A stretch of 64,000 bases of DNA from Actinorugispora endophytica (GTDB lineage: Bacteria; Actinomycetota; Actinomycetes; Streptosporangiales; Streptosporangiaceae): contig NZ_SNYN01000001.1 of the NCBI RefSeq assembly GCF_004363075.1, positions 62,001 to 126,000 of the forward strand, given 5' to 3'. Below are positions 1 to 7,755 of the stretch, one piece after another. The notes under the pieces were generated by a model. The model saw only the letters and a program-made list of their open reading frames with translations, ran no database searches and had not been told where the DNA came from. Position 1 is the first letter of the stretch. Every line of letters begins with the position of its first letter. The translations under genes were made by a program, and so were the position numbers.

Positions 1-185
1 TCCGCCAGTTCGGCATCTCGCGCGTGGTGGTCGGCGAGGCCCGCACCTTCCACGGCGGCCACGACTGGCTGGCCGAGCACGGCGTGGAGGTCGTCCTGCT
101 GGACGACCCCGGGTGCGTGCGGATGATGACCGACTTCATCGCGGCCGAACCCGCCCTGTGGAACGAGGACATCGGCGTGGACTAG
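1..185 (+). CDS. Cytosine/nucleoside deaminase, C-terminal part (cut by window edge)
   Basis: Reading from base 3 gives about 60 residues ending at a TAG stop (183-185). The tail contains VVVGEARTF, VEVVLLDD and a terminal WNEDIG segment. This pattern matches the C-terminal half of fungal/bacterial cytosine deaminases of the cytidine-deaminase fold, where the final helix closes over the active site. The zinc-binding HAE and PCxxC motifs would lie upstream, outside the window, so activity cannot be judged. Family members deaminate cytosine to uracil in pyrimidine salvage. The stop codon coincides with the left end of an intergenic repeat element. A related purine or nucleoside deaminase is possible. 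Confidence 0.7.
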   Translation, partial: RQFGISRVVVGEARTFHGGHDWLAEHGVEVVLLDDPGCVRMMTDFIAAEPALWNEDIGVD

Positions 186-444
186 GGAGGCTCCGGCGCG
201 GGGATGGTTCGGCGTGCCGGAGCTTCGGGTGGGTCTTTCGGCCGCACGCCACGCGGATCGCGAGGTCACGGCGGGCAGCGACGTCGGGTGAGGGTCGAGG
301 CCGCGCCCATGACGTCCGTCGCGTGAGGGTTTTGTTGACGGTCGTGGGCTTTTCCGCCCTTCCCGACCCCGAAACGGGCAGAAAGCCCACGACCGTCAAC
401 AAAACCACCGGTGCCCGAATTCACCCCCGCGCCGGAGCCTCCCT
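184..444. mobile_element. MITE-like element with 20-bp terminal inverted repeats
   Basis: Bases 184-203 (AGGGAGGCTCCGGCGCGGGG) are the exact reverse complement of 425-444. They bound a 261-bp stretch with no credible gene and with a long hairpin at 328-406 inside it. The left 140 bp are clearly related to bases 12286-12422, and part of it is related, inverted, to about 59485-59614. Terminal inverted repeats, an internal palindrome and dispersed relatives are the hallmarks of a non-autonomous miniature element. I found no target-site duplication and no cognate transposase in the window. Confidence 0.6.
328..406. terminator. Long hairpin, 25-bp perfect arms
   Basis: Bases 328-352 and 382-406 are exact reverse complements, separated by a 29-base loop that contains a smaller GCCC/GGGC pairing. 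The stem outer end reads GGTTTTG and CAAAACC, so transcripts from either side end in a short U-rich or A-rich stretch. It could terminate both the deaminase gene (plus strand) and readthrough from the htrA operon (minus strand). It lies inside the MITE-like element. Confidence 0.6.
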
Positions 445-491
445 CGTGTTCCGCGCCCGAGGCCCGGTGGGCGGTTCGCCGGTGCCCGTTT

Positions 492-551
492 GCTGGTCTT
501 GACCCTTCCGGGGTCTCGGAGACGGTCGAGGCCCCGGCAGGGAAGACCAGC
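492..551. repeat. Degenerate copy of the shared intergenic hairpin
   Basis: GCTGGTCTT at 492-500 pairs with AAGACCAGC at 543-551. The inner part (GACCCTTCCGGGGTCTCGG) matches the core of the hairpins at 12428, 21139, 57256 and 61146, but the right arm has drifted, so pairing is imperfect. It lies just downstream of htrA on that gene's strand and may be its decayed terminator. Confidence 0.5.
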
Positions 552-575
552 GGGAGGAACGGACACCGGCGGAGG

Positions 576-2240
576 CTACTCCGTGGAGGAGCCCAGGGTC
601 ATGCTGGTCTCCCGCTCGGCGCCGTCGCGCTCGTAGACGATGTCGACCCTGTCCCCCGGGGCCTTGTTGCGGATCAGGGTGACGAGCTGGTTGGAGTCGC
701 TCACCGGGGTGCCGTCGAACTCCACGATGACGTCGCCGGGCCGCAGTCCCGCCTCGTCGGCGGGGCCGTCGGACAGGACGGTGTCGCCGTTGGTCTGGTC
801 CTCGATGATCCGCGCGCCCGGCTCCTGGTAGCTGAGGTCCAGGACCGCGCCGATGACGGCGTGCGGGGCCTCCCCCGTCTCGATGAGCTGGTCCACCACG
901 CGCGAGGCCTGGTTGGACGGGATCGCGAAGCCCAGGCCGATGCTTCCGGTCTGCTCGCCGAGGCCGCCTCCCATGGTGGCGATCGCGGAGTTGACCCCGA
1001 TGACCATGCCCTGGTCGTTGACGAGCGGCCCGCCGGAGTTTCCGGGGTTGATCGCGGCGTCGGTCTGGAGCGCGTTGAGGTAGGCCTCCTGGCCGCTCTC
1101 GCCGACCGTGACGGGGCGGTCGAGCGCGCTGATGATGCCGGAGGTGACGGTGCCGTCCAGGCCGAGCGGCGCGCCGATCGCGATCACCGTGTCCCCCACG
1201 GTCACGCTGTCGGAGTCGCCGAACTCCAGCGGCTCCACGTTGACGGGGTCCGCCAGCCTCAGGACCGCCAGGTCCGAACTGGGGGCCGAGCCCACCACCT
1301 CGGCCTCGCTGACGTGGCCGTCGCTGTAGACGACCTCGATACCGGTTCGCTCGACCGCCTCGGCGACGTGGTTGTTGGTGACCACGTAGTCGTCGGCGAT
1401 GACGAACCCCGAACCGTTCCCGCTGGCCTGCGGTCCCGCTCCGCGGATGGACACCACGCTCGGGTTGACGCGCTGGGCGACGCCGGCGATGGTGTCGGGC
1501 GCGCGGCTGGGCGCGTCGCTGGGGACCTCGTTGTCCAGCACCCCGGATCGCTCCCCCTCGGTGGGGGCGCCGCCGCTCAGGGAGCTGCTGATCACGCCGC
1601 CCACGCCGGCCGAGCCCAGCGCCACGAACATGACGGTGACGACGAGCACCCACAGCGGGACGCCGCGGCGCTGCCTGCGGGCGGGCCCGGGAGCGCCGGG
1701 GTGGTGGTGGGGCACGCCCGGCCACTGGCCGGTCGGGGCACCGGGGCCACCGGGGGTACCCGGGCCGCCGGGACCGGGCGGACCGCCGGGGGCCCCGGGA
1801 ACGCCCTGGCCGAACGGGGGCATCGGGGCGCCCGCGGCGCCCGGTCCGGACGGGGCGCTCCCCCACGCCTGGCCGACAGGCGGGGCCTGGTGCTGCTCGC
1901 CGAAGGCCCCCTCCCACCGCTGGGGGTACGCGCCGGACTGGGCCTGGCCCGGTCCCGGTTGCGCCCACCCGGGAGCGGGGAGCCCGTGGTGCGGCGACGC
2001 TCCGGCGGGCCACCCGCCGCCCGGCCCGGGCGCGTCCGGCCGGCTGTCCGGCGGCGGCTGCGGCGACTGCTGCGGCGCCTCTGACGGCAGCTCCCGCGCC
2101 TCGGCCGCCCCTTGGCCGGTCGCCGTGCTTCCTTCAGGGGTCGACGAAGGATCGGAGCGCGGTTCGGACGGGGTCGCGCGGTCCGCTGCCGTGCCCTCCG
2201 CCTCTTCCCCAGAGGCGCGGTGTCCGGTCTCGTCGGTCAT
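576..2240 (-). CDS. htrA: Membrane-anchored HtrA/DegP-type serine protease with PDZ domain
   Basis: The product is 554 residues. A long cytoplasmic Pro/Gly-rich N-terminal region of about 190 residues is followed by one membrane segment (LWVLVVTVMFVALGSAG) and a trypsin-like domain outside the membrane. The triad is visible: His in TNNHVAEA (near residue 289), Asp in SSDLAVLRL (near 320) and Ser in NPGNSGGPL (near 400). A C-terminal PDZ domain (LRPGDVIVEFDGTPV) follows. HtrA proteases degrade misfolded envelope proteins. The ATG at 2240 is preferred because GGAG lies 5 bases upstream; a longer in-frame start at 2282 has no such site. It is the last gene of the sigE-rseA-rseB-like-htrA cluster, as in mycobacteria (sigE-rseA-htrA). 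Confidence 0.93.
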   Translation of the reverse strand: MTDETGHRASGEEAEGTAADRATPSEPRSDPSSTPEGSTATGQGAAEARELPSEAPQQSPQPPPDSRPDAPGPGGGWPAGASPHHGLPAPGWAQPGPGQAQSGAYPQRWEGAFGEQHQAPPVGQAWGSAPSGPGAAGAPMPPFGQGVPGAPGGPPGPGGPGTPGGPGAPTGQWPGVPHHHPGAPGPARRQRRGVPLWVLVVTVMFVALGSAGVGGVISSSLSGGAPTEGERSGVLDNEVPSDAPSRAPDTIAGVAQRVNPSVVSIRGAGPQASGNGSGFVIADDYVVTNNHVAEAVERTGIEVVYSDGHVSEAEVVGSAPSSDLAVLRLADPVNVEPLEFGDSDSVTVGDTVIAIGAPLGLDGTVTSGIISALDRPVTVGESGQEAYLNALQTDAAINPGNSGGPLVNDQGMVIGVNSAIATMGGGLGEQTGSIGLGFAIPSNQASRVVDQLIETGEAPHAVIGAVLDLSYQEPGARIIEDQTNGDTVLSDGPADEAGLRPGDVIVEFDGTPVSDSNQLVTLIRNKAPGDRVDIVYERDGAERETSMTLGSSTE

Positions 2241-2358
2241 GAGTTCTCCGTCTATCGGTGCACGGCCCATCCTGGCGCGCACGACATAAACAGTCAGTTA
2301 ACGGGCGTTCCCCGACGTGTGTGGACTCCGCCTACCCGGCCCGACCGCTTTTCAACGA

Positions 2359-3432
2359 CTACGACGCTCCTCCGCCGATCCATGTTCCCAATCGGCCGAA
2401 ACCGCGCCCCACCCGGGCCCAGAAACCGGTGCCGTCCGGAGCGGGAAGCCCCGTGAGCGAGGCTGCGACGACCCCCTTGGGGGCGTCGGCCAGCACGGTG
2501 TACACGAACCCGTCGGCCTCCCACACCCGCTGGTGCTGGCCGCCTTCGCCGACGTGGACGACCGCGCCGTCCTCCTCGACCGCGCGCAGCCCGGACAGCG
2601 CGCCCTCGCCCAGGCTGCCGTGCTGGACGAACACCGAGACCAGGCAGATCCCGTCGGAGTAGGTCAGGTGCGCCACCCGTCCCTCCCCGCTCCCGGTGGA
2701 ACGCGCCTCGACCAGCGCGAAGCCCTGGTGCAGCCGCTCGGGCAGCGGCCAGCCGTCGGAGCGGAGCCCCGCCAGGTCGGCCTCGTCGAGTTCGTTGCCC
2801 CACGGCATGCCGCCGGGGGCCGTTCCGGACGGCGCGACGGGTTCGTCGTCGACGCCGAACCGGACCGACAGGAAGACGTTGGACCGGGTCAGCGCGCCGT
2901 CGAGGTCGTAGGTCTCACTGCGCAGCAGCAGGCCGGTCTCCTCGTCGACCCAGAACCGGGCGGCGGTCAGCCCGCTGTCGCGCCGGGCCTCCACCAGGAC
3001 GGCGGTCCGGTCGGAGACCTCCTCGCTCTCCTCGGCGCGCACCCAGAAGTTGCCCTCCATCAGGTCGAGGAGCACGTCGTCGGGCCCCGTCCAGGTGTCG
3101 GCACCCATCAGGTACCCCTTGGCCCCGGGGGCCTGACCCGCGGCCGGGCCGACCAGCGTGCCCACTCCGGGCCGGTGGACGACGTCGACCAGGGCCGTCC
3201 CGGACTCGTCCTCGTCCCACCAGGACACCGACCACGTCCCCTGGTAGGAGAGGTCCTCGCCGACCCTGGCAGCACGGCGCAGGACGTCCATTCCGTCGCC
3301 GCCCCTGACCGTGACGGCCCCGCCGACACGGGCGTCCCCGGCCGCGGTGACGGCCAGCAGGAACAGCAGGACGGACAGCAGCGCCGTCGTCCGCCACCTC
3401 CGCCGCGCGCCCCCGCTCAGCGCCCCATTCAC
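2359..3432 (-). CDS. RseB/MucB-like sigma-factor regulatory protein (exported)
   Basis: The product is 357 residues with a basic N-terminus and one hydrophobic segment (ALLSVLLFLLAVTAAG), indicating export or anchoring. The body resembles the MucB/RseB two-domain fold that senses lipids or protein stress and shields an anti-sigma factor: an N-terminal beta-rich domain with SYQGTWSV, and a C-terminal domain with HLTYSDGICLVSVFV. The GTG start at 3432 overlaps the anti-sigma stop (GTGA, 3429-3432), so the two are probably translationally coupled. Its position directly after the anti-sigma gene supports a role in controlling SigE release. Recognition rests on context plus fold-like features, not on a diagnostic motif. 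Confidence 0.75.
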   Translation of the reverse strand: MNGALSGGARRRWRTTALLSVLLFLLAVTAAGDARVGGAVTVRGGDGMDVLRRAARVGEDLSYQGTWSVSWWDEDESGTALVDVVHRPGVGTLVGPAAGQAPGAKGYLMGADTWTGPDDVLLDLMEGNFWVRAEESEEVSDRTAVLVEARRDSGLTAARFWVDEETGLLLRSETYDLDGALTRSNVFLSVRFGVDDEPVAPSGTAPGGMPWGNELDEADLAGLRSDGWPLPERLHQGFALVEARSTGSGEGRVAHLTYSDGICLVSVFVQHGSLGEGALSGLRAVEEDGAVVHVGEGGQHQRVWEADGFVYTVLADAPKGVVAASLTGLPAPDGTGFWARVGRGFGRLGTWIGGGAS

Positions 3433-4136
3433 CGAGTACGGACGGCGCCGGACAGGTCCGGGTCCCCGTCGGTCGGATCGACCGCGTTCACCGTTCCGCC
3501 CTGCGCGGGCACAAGGGCCGGCACCGGGATCGCGGCGGGCCCCGGAAGCGGCGCCTGCCCGGACACGACCGCGTGCTCGACCGCGAAGTCGGCCAGCGCG
3601 GGAGCGACCACGGGCACGTCGGAGGGCTCCTCGCCCGCGACGAAGGCCGCGCTCAGGGCGACCGCGACGACCGACGCCCCGGCCACCGCGTAGCGGGCCC
3701 GCCCCCAGTTGGACCGGAACCGCGCGCCGATGCGCTCGGGCACCGGCGCGACCGCGCGCGCCGGGGGCCCCGGATCGACCGGCGTCCGCACGGCGGCGCC
3801 GCCGGACACCTGGGGCAGCCCGCCGCCGATCGGACGGCTGGAGCCCAGGGGAGGACTCGAACCGAAGAACCCCGGACTCCTGCCCGGCGGTCCGGGCGGC
3901 ACGTCGTCCGGGGGAGCCGCCCGCCCGGTCCCCGACAGGGCCGACAGGCGTCCCAGGAAGTCCGAACCGGGTTCCGGGGCCCCCAGGGCGTGCAGACGGC
4001 GCTTGAGCGTGCGCAGCATCTCCGCCTCGAACCGGCATGCCTCGCATTTGGCCAGGTGGCTCAGCACCCGGTCCCGGTCTCCATGCCCCAACTCACCGTC
4101 GACGAAGGCCGACAGCCGCTCCCCCAGGTGACTCAT
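3429..4136 (-). CDS. rseA: Zinc-binding (ZAS) anti-sigma factor
   Basis: The product is 235 residues. The N-terminus holds a ZAS anti-sigma domain: [17 protein letters not shown] followed by HLAKCEAC, matching the H-x3-C-x2-C zinc motif of redox- or stress-sensing anti-sigma factors. A Pro-rich linker leads to one membrane segment ([20 protein letters not shown], near residue 150) and an extracytoplasmic tail. It should hold the adjacent ECF sigma factor at the membrane until envelope stress. The ATG at 4136 overlaps the sigE stop as ATGA (4133-4136), a strong sign of co-translation. The tail ends at another stop-start overlap with the RseB-like gene. Confidence 0.88.
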   Translation of the reverse strand: MSHLGERLSAFVDGELGHGDRDRVLSHLAKCEACRFEAEMLRTLKRRLHALGAPEPGSDFLGRLSALSGTGRAAPPDDVPPGPPGRSPGFFGSSPPLGSSRPIGGGLPQVSGGAAVRTPVDPGPPARAVAPVPERIGARFRSNWGRARYAVAGASVVAVALSAAFVAGEEPSDVPVVAPALADFAVEHAVVSGQAPLPGPAAIPVPALVPAQGGTVNAVDPTDGDPDLSGAVRTR

Positions 4137-4723
4137 GCTTCCTTGACCTCCCCGGCCCGTTCCGCCACGAGGCGGCGGTGGTTCAGGGCGGCGCGCAGCT
4201 GGGCCCGGCCGCGGTGGATGCGGCTGCGCACCGTACCCAGCTTCACGCCCAGCGTGGCCGCGATCTCCTCGTAGGAGAGCCCTTCGATGTCGCACAGCAC
4301 GACCGCGGCGCGGAACTCGGGGGCCAGCGCGTCGAGCGCGGCCTGCACGTCGGCGTCGAAGTGGCGGTCGTCGTACGCCTGGGCCGGGGAGGGCTCACGC
4401 CCCTCGAGGCGGTCGTTCGCGGACTCGGCGAGCCCCTCGAAGCGGATGCGGGCGCGGCGGCGCGCCATGTCGAGGAAGAGGTTGGTGGTGATGCGGTGCA
4501 GCCAGCCCTCGAAGGTTCCGGGCGTGTAGTTGGCCAGCGACCGGAACACCCGGATGAAGACCTCCTGGGTGAGGTCCTCGGCGTCGTGCTGGTTTCCGCT
4601 GAGCCGGTACGCGAGGCGGTAGACCCGCGCCGAGTGGTTGCGCACGACCTCGTCCCAGCTGGGGGGTTCCCACTGCTCGAAGTCCACGGCAGCGTCGGCG
4701 TCTGCCACTGGCGCTCCCTTCAT
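4133..4723 (-). CDS. sigE: ECF RNA polymerase sigma factor, SigE type
   Basis: The product is 196 residues. Region 2 ([23 protein letters not shown] with [12 protein letters not shown]) binds core polymerase and the -10 element; region 4 (LPEFR-type [25 protein letters not shown] with [11 protein letters not shown]) reads the -35. Genomic context (divergent O-methyltransferase, then ZAS anti-sigma, RseB-like and HtrA) matches mycobacterial SigE, the envelope-stress regulator. Two starts are possible: ATG at 4723, or GTG at 4708, which has AAGGGAG five bases upstream and could be the real one, shortening the protein by five residues. A candidate ECF-type promoter lies upstream, suggesting autoregulation. 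Confidence 0.95.
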   Translation of the reverse strand: MKGAPVADADAAVDFEQWEPPSWDEVVRNHSARVYRLAYRLSGNQHDAEDLTQEVFIRVFRSLANYTPGTFEGWLHRITTNLFLDMARRRARIRFEGLAESANDRLEGREPSPAQAYDDRHFDADVQAALDALAPEFRAAVVLCDIEGLSYEEIAATLGVKLGTVRSRIHRGRAQLRAALNHRRLVAERAGEVKEA

Positions 4724-4790
4724 CCTGGCGTTCGGTCTCCGGCACGCACCGGGGCGCCGCCCCGGAAGCGATAACCCTTCCGACTGGTTC

Positions 4791-4817
4791 TAACACCGGT
4801 GGCAGGGATTAAGTTCC
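4791..4817 (-). promoter_or_regulatory. Candidate ECF (SigE-type) promoter for sigE
   Basis: On the minus strand, GGAAC (plus 4813-4817) is followed after 17 bases by TGTT (plus 4792-4795). This is close to the GGAAC-N16/17-cGTT pattern of mycobacterial and streptomycete SigE-type promoters. It lies about 70 bases upstream of the sigE start, which would fit autoregulation. The match is by eye and has one mismatch in the -10. Confidence 0.4.
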
Positions 4818-4887
4818 CGAACGACGCGGCAACAGGCCGCAGCGGGTTAGTCTGTGCCAGGGGACATGGCCGAGCCGTGACCGACAC

Positions 4888-5601
4888 ATGACTTTACGTG
4901 ACGATCGGCCGCCTATCCGCGAATACCACGCTTGGATTCGGCACACGTGCGGGGAGGCCGTCATCGCCAGCCGAGACGACACTTTGGCCTACATCGAGCA
5001 GTACGCCGAGGAGGACGAGGCGCTGGTCTCCATCCGGCAGCAGGGGCAGCGCTGGGACACCCACCCGGTGAGCCCCGCGACGGGCGCCGCGCTGCGCTTC
5101 CTGACCGCGGCGATCGGCGCGCGCGCGGTCGTGGAGATCGGAACGGGGTGCGGCAGCTCCGGGATCTGGCTGCTGCGCGGAATGCGCCCCGAAGGCATCC
5201 TGACCACCGTGGACGTCGAGCCCGAGTACCAGGAGTTCGCGCGAGACGCCTACCAGCGGGCCGGGTTCGCCGCCAACCGGTCCCGGCTGATCCACGGCCG
5301 CGCGCTGGACGTGCTGCCCCGGCTGCGCGACGCGGCGTACGACATGGTCTTCCTCGACGCCGACCGGGCCGAGTACGCCGCCTACCTGACCGAGGCGCTG
5401 CGGCTGCTGCGCGACGGCGGGATCGTGGTCCTGAACAACGCCCTGGAGGCCGGGAACCTGAACGACGGCCCCCTGCGCGTGTCCGACCCCGCGAACACCG
5501 CGATCCGCGAGGCCGGCCGCCTGGTCCGCGAGGACGAGGCCCTGGTCCCGTTGCTGCTGCCGATCGGCGCCGGGCTACTCGCGGCGATCAGCAGCAGGTG
5601 A
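4888..5601 (+). CDS. SAM-dependent O-methyltransferase (Rv1220c-like)
   Basis: The product is 237 residues. The Rossmann SAM-binding motif VVEIGTGCGSSGIWLL (near residue 78) and the acidic loop TTVDVEPEYQEFARDAY fit the caffeoyl-CoA/catechol O-methyltransferase family, as does YDMVFLDADRAEYAAYL, which carries metal-binding acidic residues. The substrate is unknown. It is transcribed away from sigE, exactly as the Rv1220c homologue is beside sigE in M. tuberculosis. Its 3' end overlaps the 3' end of the converging pepA gene by 27 bases. The true start may be downstream of the ATG at 4888, since no strong ribosome site is visible and the first 35 residues are not family-typical. Confidence 0.85.
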   Translation: MTLRDDRPPIREYHAWIRHTCGEAVIASRDDTLAYIEQYAEEDEALVSIRQQGQRWDTHPVSPATGAALRFLTAAIGARAVVEIGTGCGSSGIWLLRGMRPEGILTTVDVEPEYQEFARDAYQRAGFAANRSRLIHGRALDVLPRLRDAAYDMVFLDADRAEYAAYLTEALRLLRDGGIVVLNNALEAGNLNDGPLRVSDPANTAIREAGRLVREDEALVPLLLPIGAGLLAAISSR

Positions 5602-7113
5602 GAGGCCCTCCGGGGAGGGCGCCGTCAGCCAGCGCAGCAGCAGGCGGGTGGCGAACGCGGTGCCGCCCTTGGTGAGGACGCCGTCCTCCGCCATGGAGCG
5701 GCCCGGCCCCGCGATGTCCAGGTGCGCCCAGGGGACGCCGCCGACGAACTCGCGCAGGAACAGCGCGGCCTCTGTGGCGCCGGGGTGGCCGTAGTCGTTC
5801 TTGGTGCCGATGTTGGCGAGGTCCGCCACCCGCGAGTCGAGCGCGTCGCGGTACTCCTCGTGCAGCGGCATCCGCCACAGCGCCTCGCCCGAGCACTCGC
5901 CCGCGTCGGCGAGCGCCGCGGCCAGCGCGTCGTCGGTGGCGAACAGCGCGCCGATACCGGTTCCCAGGGCGAGCTTGGCCGCCCCGGTGAGCGTGGCCAC
6001 GTCCACCAGGACGTCGGGGGCGAGTTCGGCGACCGCGTAGCCCATGGCGTCGGCGAGCACCAGGCGGCCCTCGGCGTCGGTGTTGAGCACCTCGACCGTC
6101 CGGCCGCTGTAGGTGGTCAGCACGTCACCGGGACGGGTGGCGCTGCCGGAGAACGAGTTCTCCGCGACCGCCAGCAGTCCGGTGACCCTGACCCGCGCCC
6201 CCAGTTCGGCGAGCGCCGAGAGCACGGCCAGCACGATCCCCGCGCCGCTCATGTCGGTCTTCATGAGCTTCATGTTGTCGTTGGGCTTCAACGACAGGCC
6301 TCCGGTGTCGAAGGTGATGCCCTTGCCGACCAGCACCACGTGCGCCGAGGGGTCCTCCGGCGTGTAGGAGAGCTCGACCAACCGGGGCGGACTGACCGAC
6401 CCCTGGCCCACCGCCAGGATCGCGCCGAACCCGTCGCGCTCCAGGTCCGCCTCGTCCCACACCCTGACCGCCAGGCCCGAGTCTCCGCCGACGTCCACCG
6501 CGCGGGCCGCGAGCCAGGCGGGGTCCTTCTCCGCCGAGGGGGTGTTGATCAGGTCCCTGGCCAGGGCGGTGGCCCCTGCCAGGACGGCACCCCGCCGGAG
6601 CGGTCCGGCGACCGCGGCAGGGTCGCCGCCGACGAGGTCGACCCTGGGAACGGGCCGGGCCCCCTTGGGCGCGCCGGCCAGCGTGAACGTGTAGGAGGCC
6701 AGAAGCGCCCCCTCCACGAACGCGGCCAGCGCGGCGGTGTCCCCCTCCAGCGCGGCGACGTTGACCGCCGCGCGGGACCGGCCCCTGGCCGAACGCGCGA
6801 ACGCCGCTCCCGCCTTCCGCAGGTCCCCCGGGGCGCCGCCGCCGACCCCCAGGAGCGACAACCGGACCAGCCCGCTGCCGAGGTCCACCGGGAACTCGAC
6901 GGTCTGGCCCGGTCCGCCGTTGAAGTCGTAGACGTCGAAGAGCCGTGCCAGGGAAGCGGGAAGCCGCGCGTCGAGATCGGCCGGGCTCAGTCCCACCCCG
7001 TCCGTGACCGGCCGCGGACCGTCCGCCCCGGTTCTGACGACGAGTGTGACGAGCTCGGCCGCGGACTCGGCGAGGGCGCCTTCGACCGCGTGAATCTCCG
7101 TAGCGATGGGCAC
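5575..7113 (-). CDS. pepA: Leucyl aminopeptidase (M17, cytosolic)
   Basis: The product is 512 residues, the usual length for M17 enzymes. The metal and catalytic motifs are intact: VGKGITFDTGGLSLKP (near residue 260), KTDMSGAG and NTDAEGRLVLADA (near 338). The N-terminal third is the divergent macro-like domain. The enzyme is a two-zinc hexameric peptidase releasing N-terminal residues in peptide turnover. It follows the DUF3117 gene on the same strand after 137 bases. The last 27 bases overlap the end of the converging methyltransferase gene, so antisense effects between the two transcripts are possible. Confidence 0.95.
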   Translation of the reverse strand: MPIATEIHAVEGALAESAAELVTLVVRTGADGPRPVTDGVGLSPADLDARLPASLARLFDVYDFNGGPGQTVEFPVDLGSGLVRLSLLGVGGGAPGDLRKAGAAFARSARGRSRAAVNVAALEGDTAALAAFVEGALLASYTFTLAGAPKGARPVPRVDLVGGDPAAVAGPLRRGAVLAGATALARDLINTPSAEKDPAWLAARAVDVGGDSGLAVRVWDEADLERDGFGAILAVGQGSVSPPRLVELSYTPEDPSAHVVLVGKGITFDTGGLSLKPNDNMKLMKTDMSGAGIVLAVLSALAELGARVRVTGLLAVAENSFSGSATRPGDVLTTYSGRTVEVLNTDAEGRLVLADAMGYAVAELAPDVLVDVATLTGAAKLALGTGIGALFATDDALAAALADAGECSGEALWRMPLHEEYRDALDSRVADLANIGTKNDYGHPGATEAALFLREFVGGVPWAHLDIAGPGRSMAEDGVLTKGGTAFATRLLLRWLTAPSPEGLSPAADRRE

Positions 7114-7250
7114 GGATGCTCACAATCCTTACGTGCTTGCGTTACGTGCCGGGCGGACACTCTCACCGACTCTGTGGTGGGGGAGAAAGGTCGAGGTCAG
7201 GTCTTGGTGCCCCGTGGCACGTTGGGACAGCGGTGGAGGAACGGGGACTG

Positions 7251-7418
7251 CTAACCGACGACTCCGTTGAGAGCCTTGGCGAGTTCACCGGCCTCGGCCG
7301 GCGTCAGCTCGACCACGAGGCGCCCGCCGCCCTCCAGTGGAACTCGCATGATGATGCCGCGACCCTCCTTGGTGACCTCCATAGGTCCATCTCCGGTCCT
7401 CGGCTTCATCGCCGCCAT
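7251..7418 (-). CDS. DUF3117 small conserved protein
   Basis: This 55-residue protein begins MAAMKPRTGDGPMEVTKEGR and continues with a short beta-rich GGRLVVELTPAEAGEL segment. This is the invariant actinobacterial DUF3117 family (M. tuberculosis Rv1211), whose function is unknown. The ATG at 7418 is preceded by AAAGGGG at proper spacing. Length, sequence and neighbourhood (DivIVA-domain gene, enoyl-CoA hydratase, sigE) all agree with the family. Confidence 0.92.
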   Translation of the reverse strand: MAAMKPRTGDGPMEVTKEGRGIIMRVPLEGGGRLVVELTPAEAGELAKALNGVVG

Positions 7419-7755
7419 GCCGTATCCCCTTTCCTAGATGACTGCCGCGCGTGGACGACCCGGTCCAGCGGACTCCCGGCCCGCCGTCGGCGGGTACGGA
7501 GTGCGGACCGAACCGGATCCGCGCGACTCAGCGAATGAATCACTGGTCTGTCATTATCTCGGTTTTGGAACCCGATTGGGAACGATCCGACGCCGCGGAA
7601 GCCATCGGGCCCGAAGATCGCGAACGGTTAGAGTTGTGGCCGCACGACCTTACGGACGCCTTACGGCCACGTCCGAGCGCACTTCCCGGGTGTGCGGGGC
7701 CTCCCCGCACGGGTTCCCACACACCGTCCCGGCCGAACGAAAACAGGGAGTCTCC
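7419..7755. other. Divergent intergenic region between DUF3117 and enoyl-CoA hydratase genes
   Basis: The 337 bases between two outward-facing genes must hold both promoters. The middle is richer in A/T than the surroundings. The only clear structure is the small hairpin at 7692-7710. I see no additional gene. Confidence 0.5.
7692..7710 (+). promoter_or_regulatory. Leader hairpin upstream of the enoyl-CoA hydratase gene
   Basis: GTGCGGGG and CCCCGCAC form a perfect 8-bp stem with a 3-base loop, 46 bases before the GTG start. It could be a 5' leader structure. There is no U-tract, so premature termination is uncertain. Confidence 0.3.

Noticed and set aside
184-444. Target-site duplication around the TIR element
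   Set aside because: The bases outside the two inverted repeats (CT on the left, CG on the right) do not match, so transposition is not proven.
411-2084. Plus-strand frame opposite htrA
   Set aside because: It is an antisense shadow of the protease gene with low-complexity Gly/Arg/Ala text and no ribosome site.
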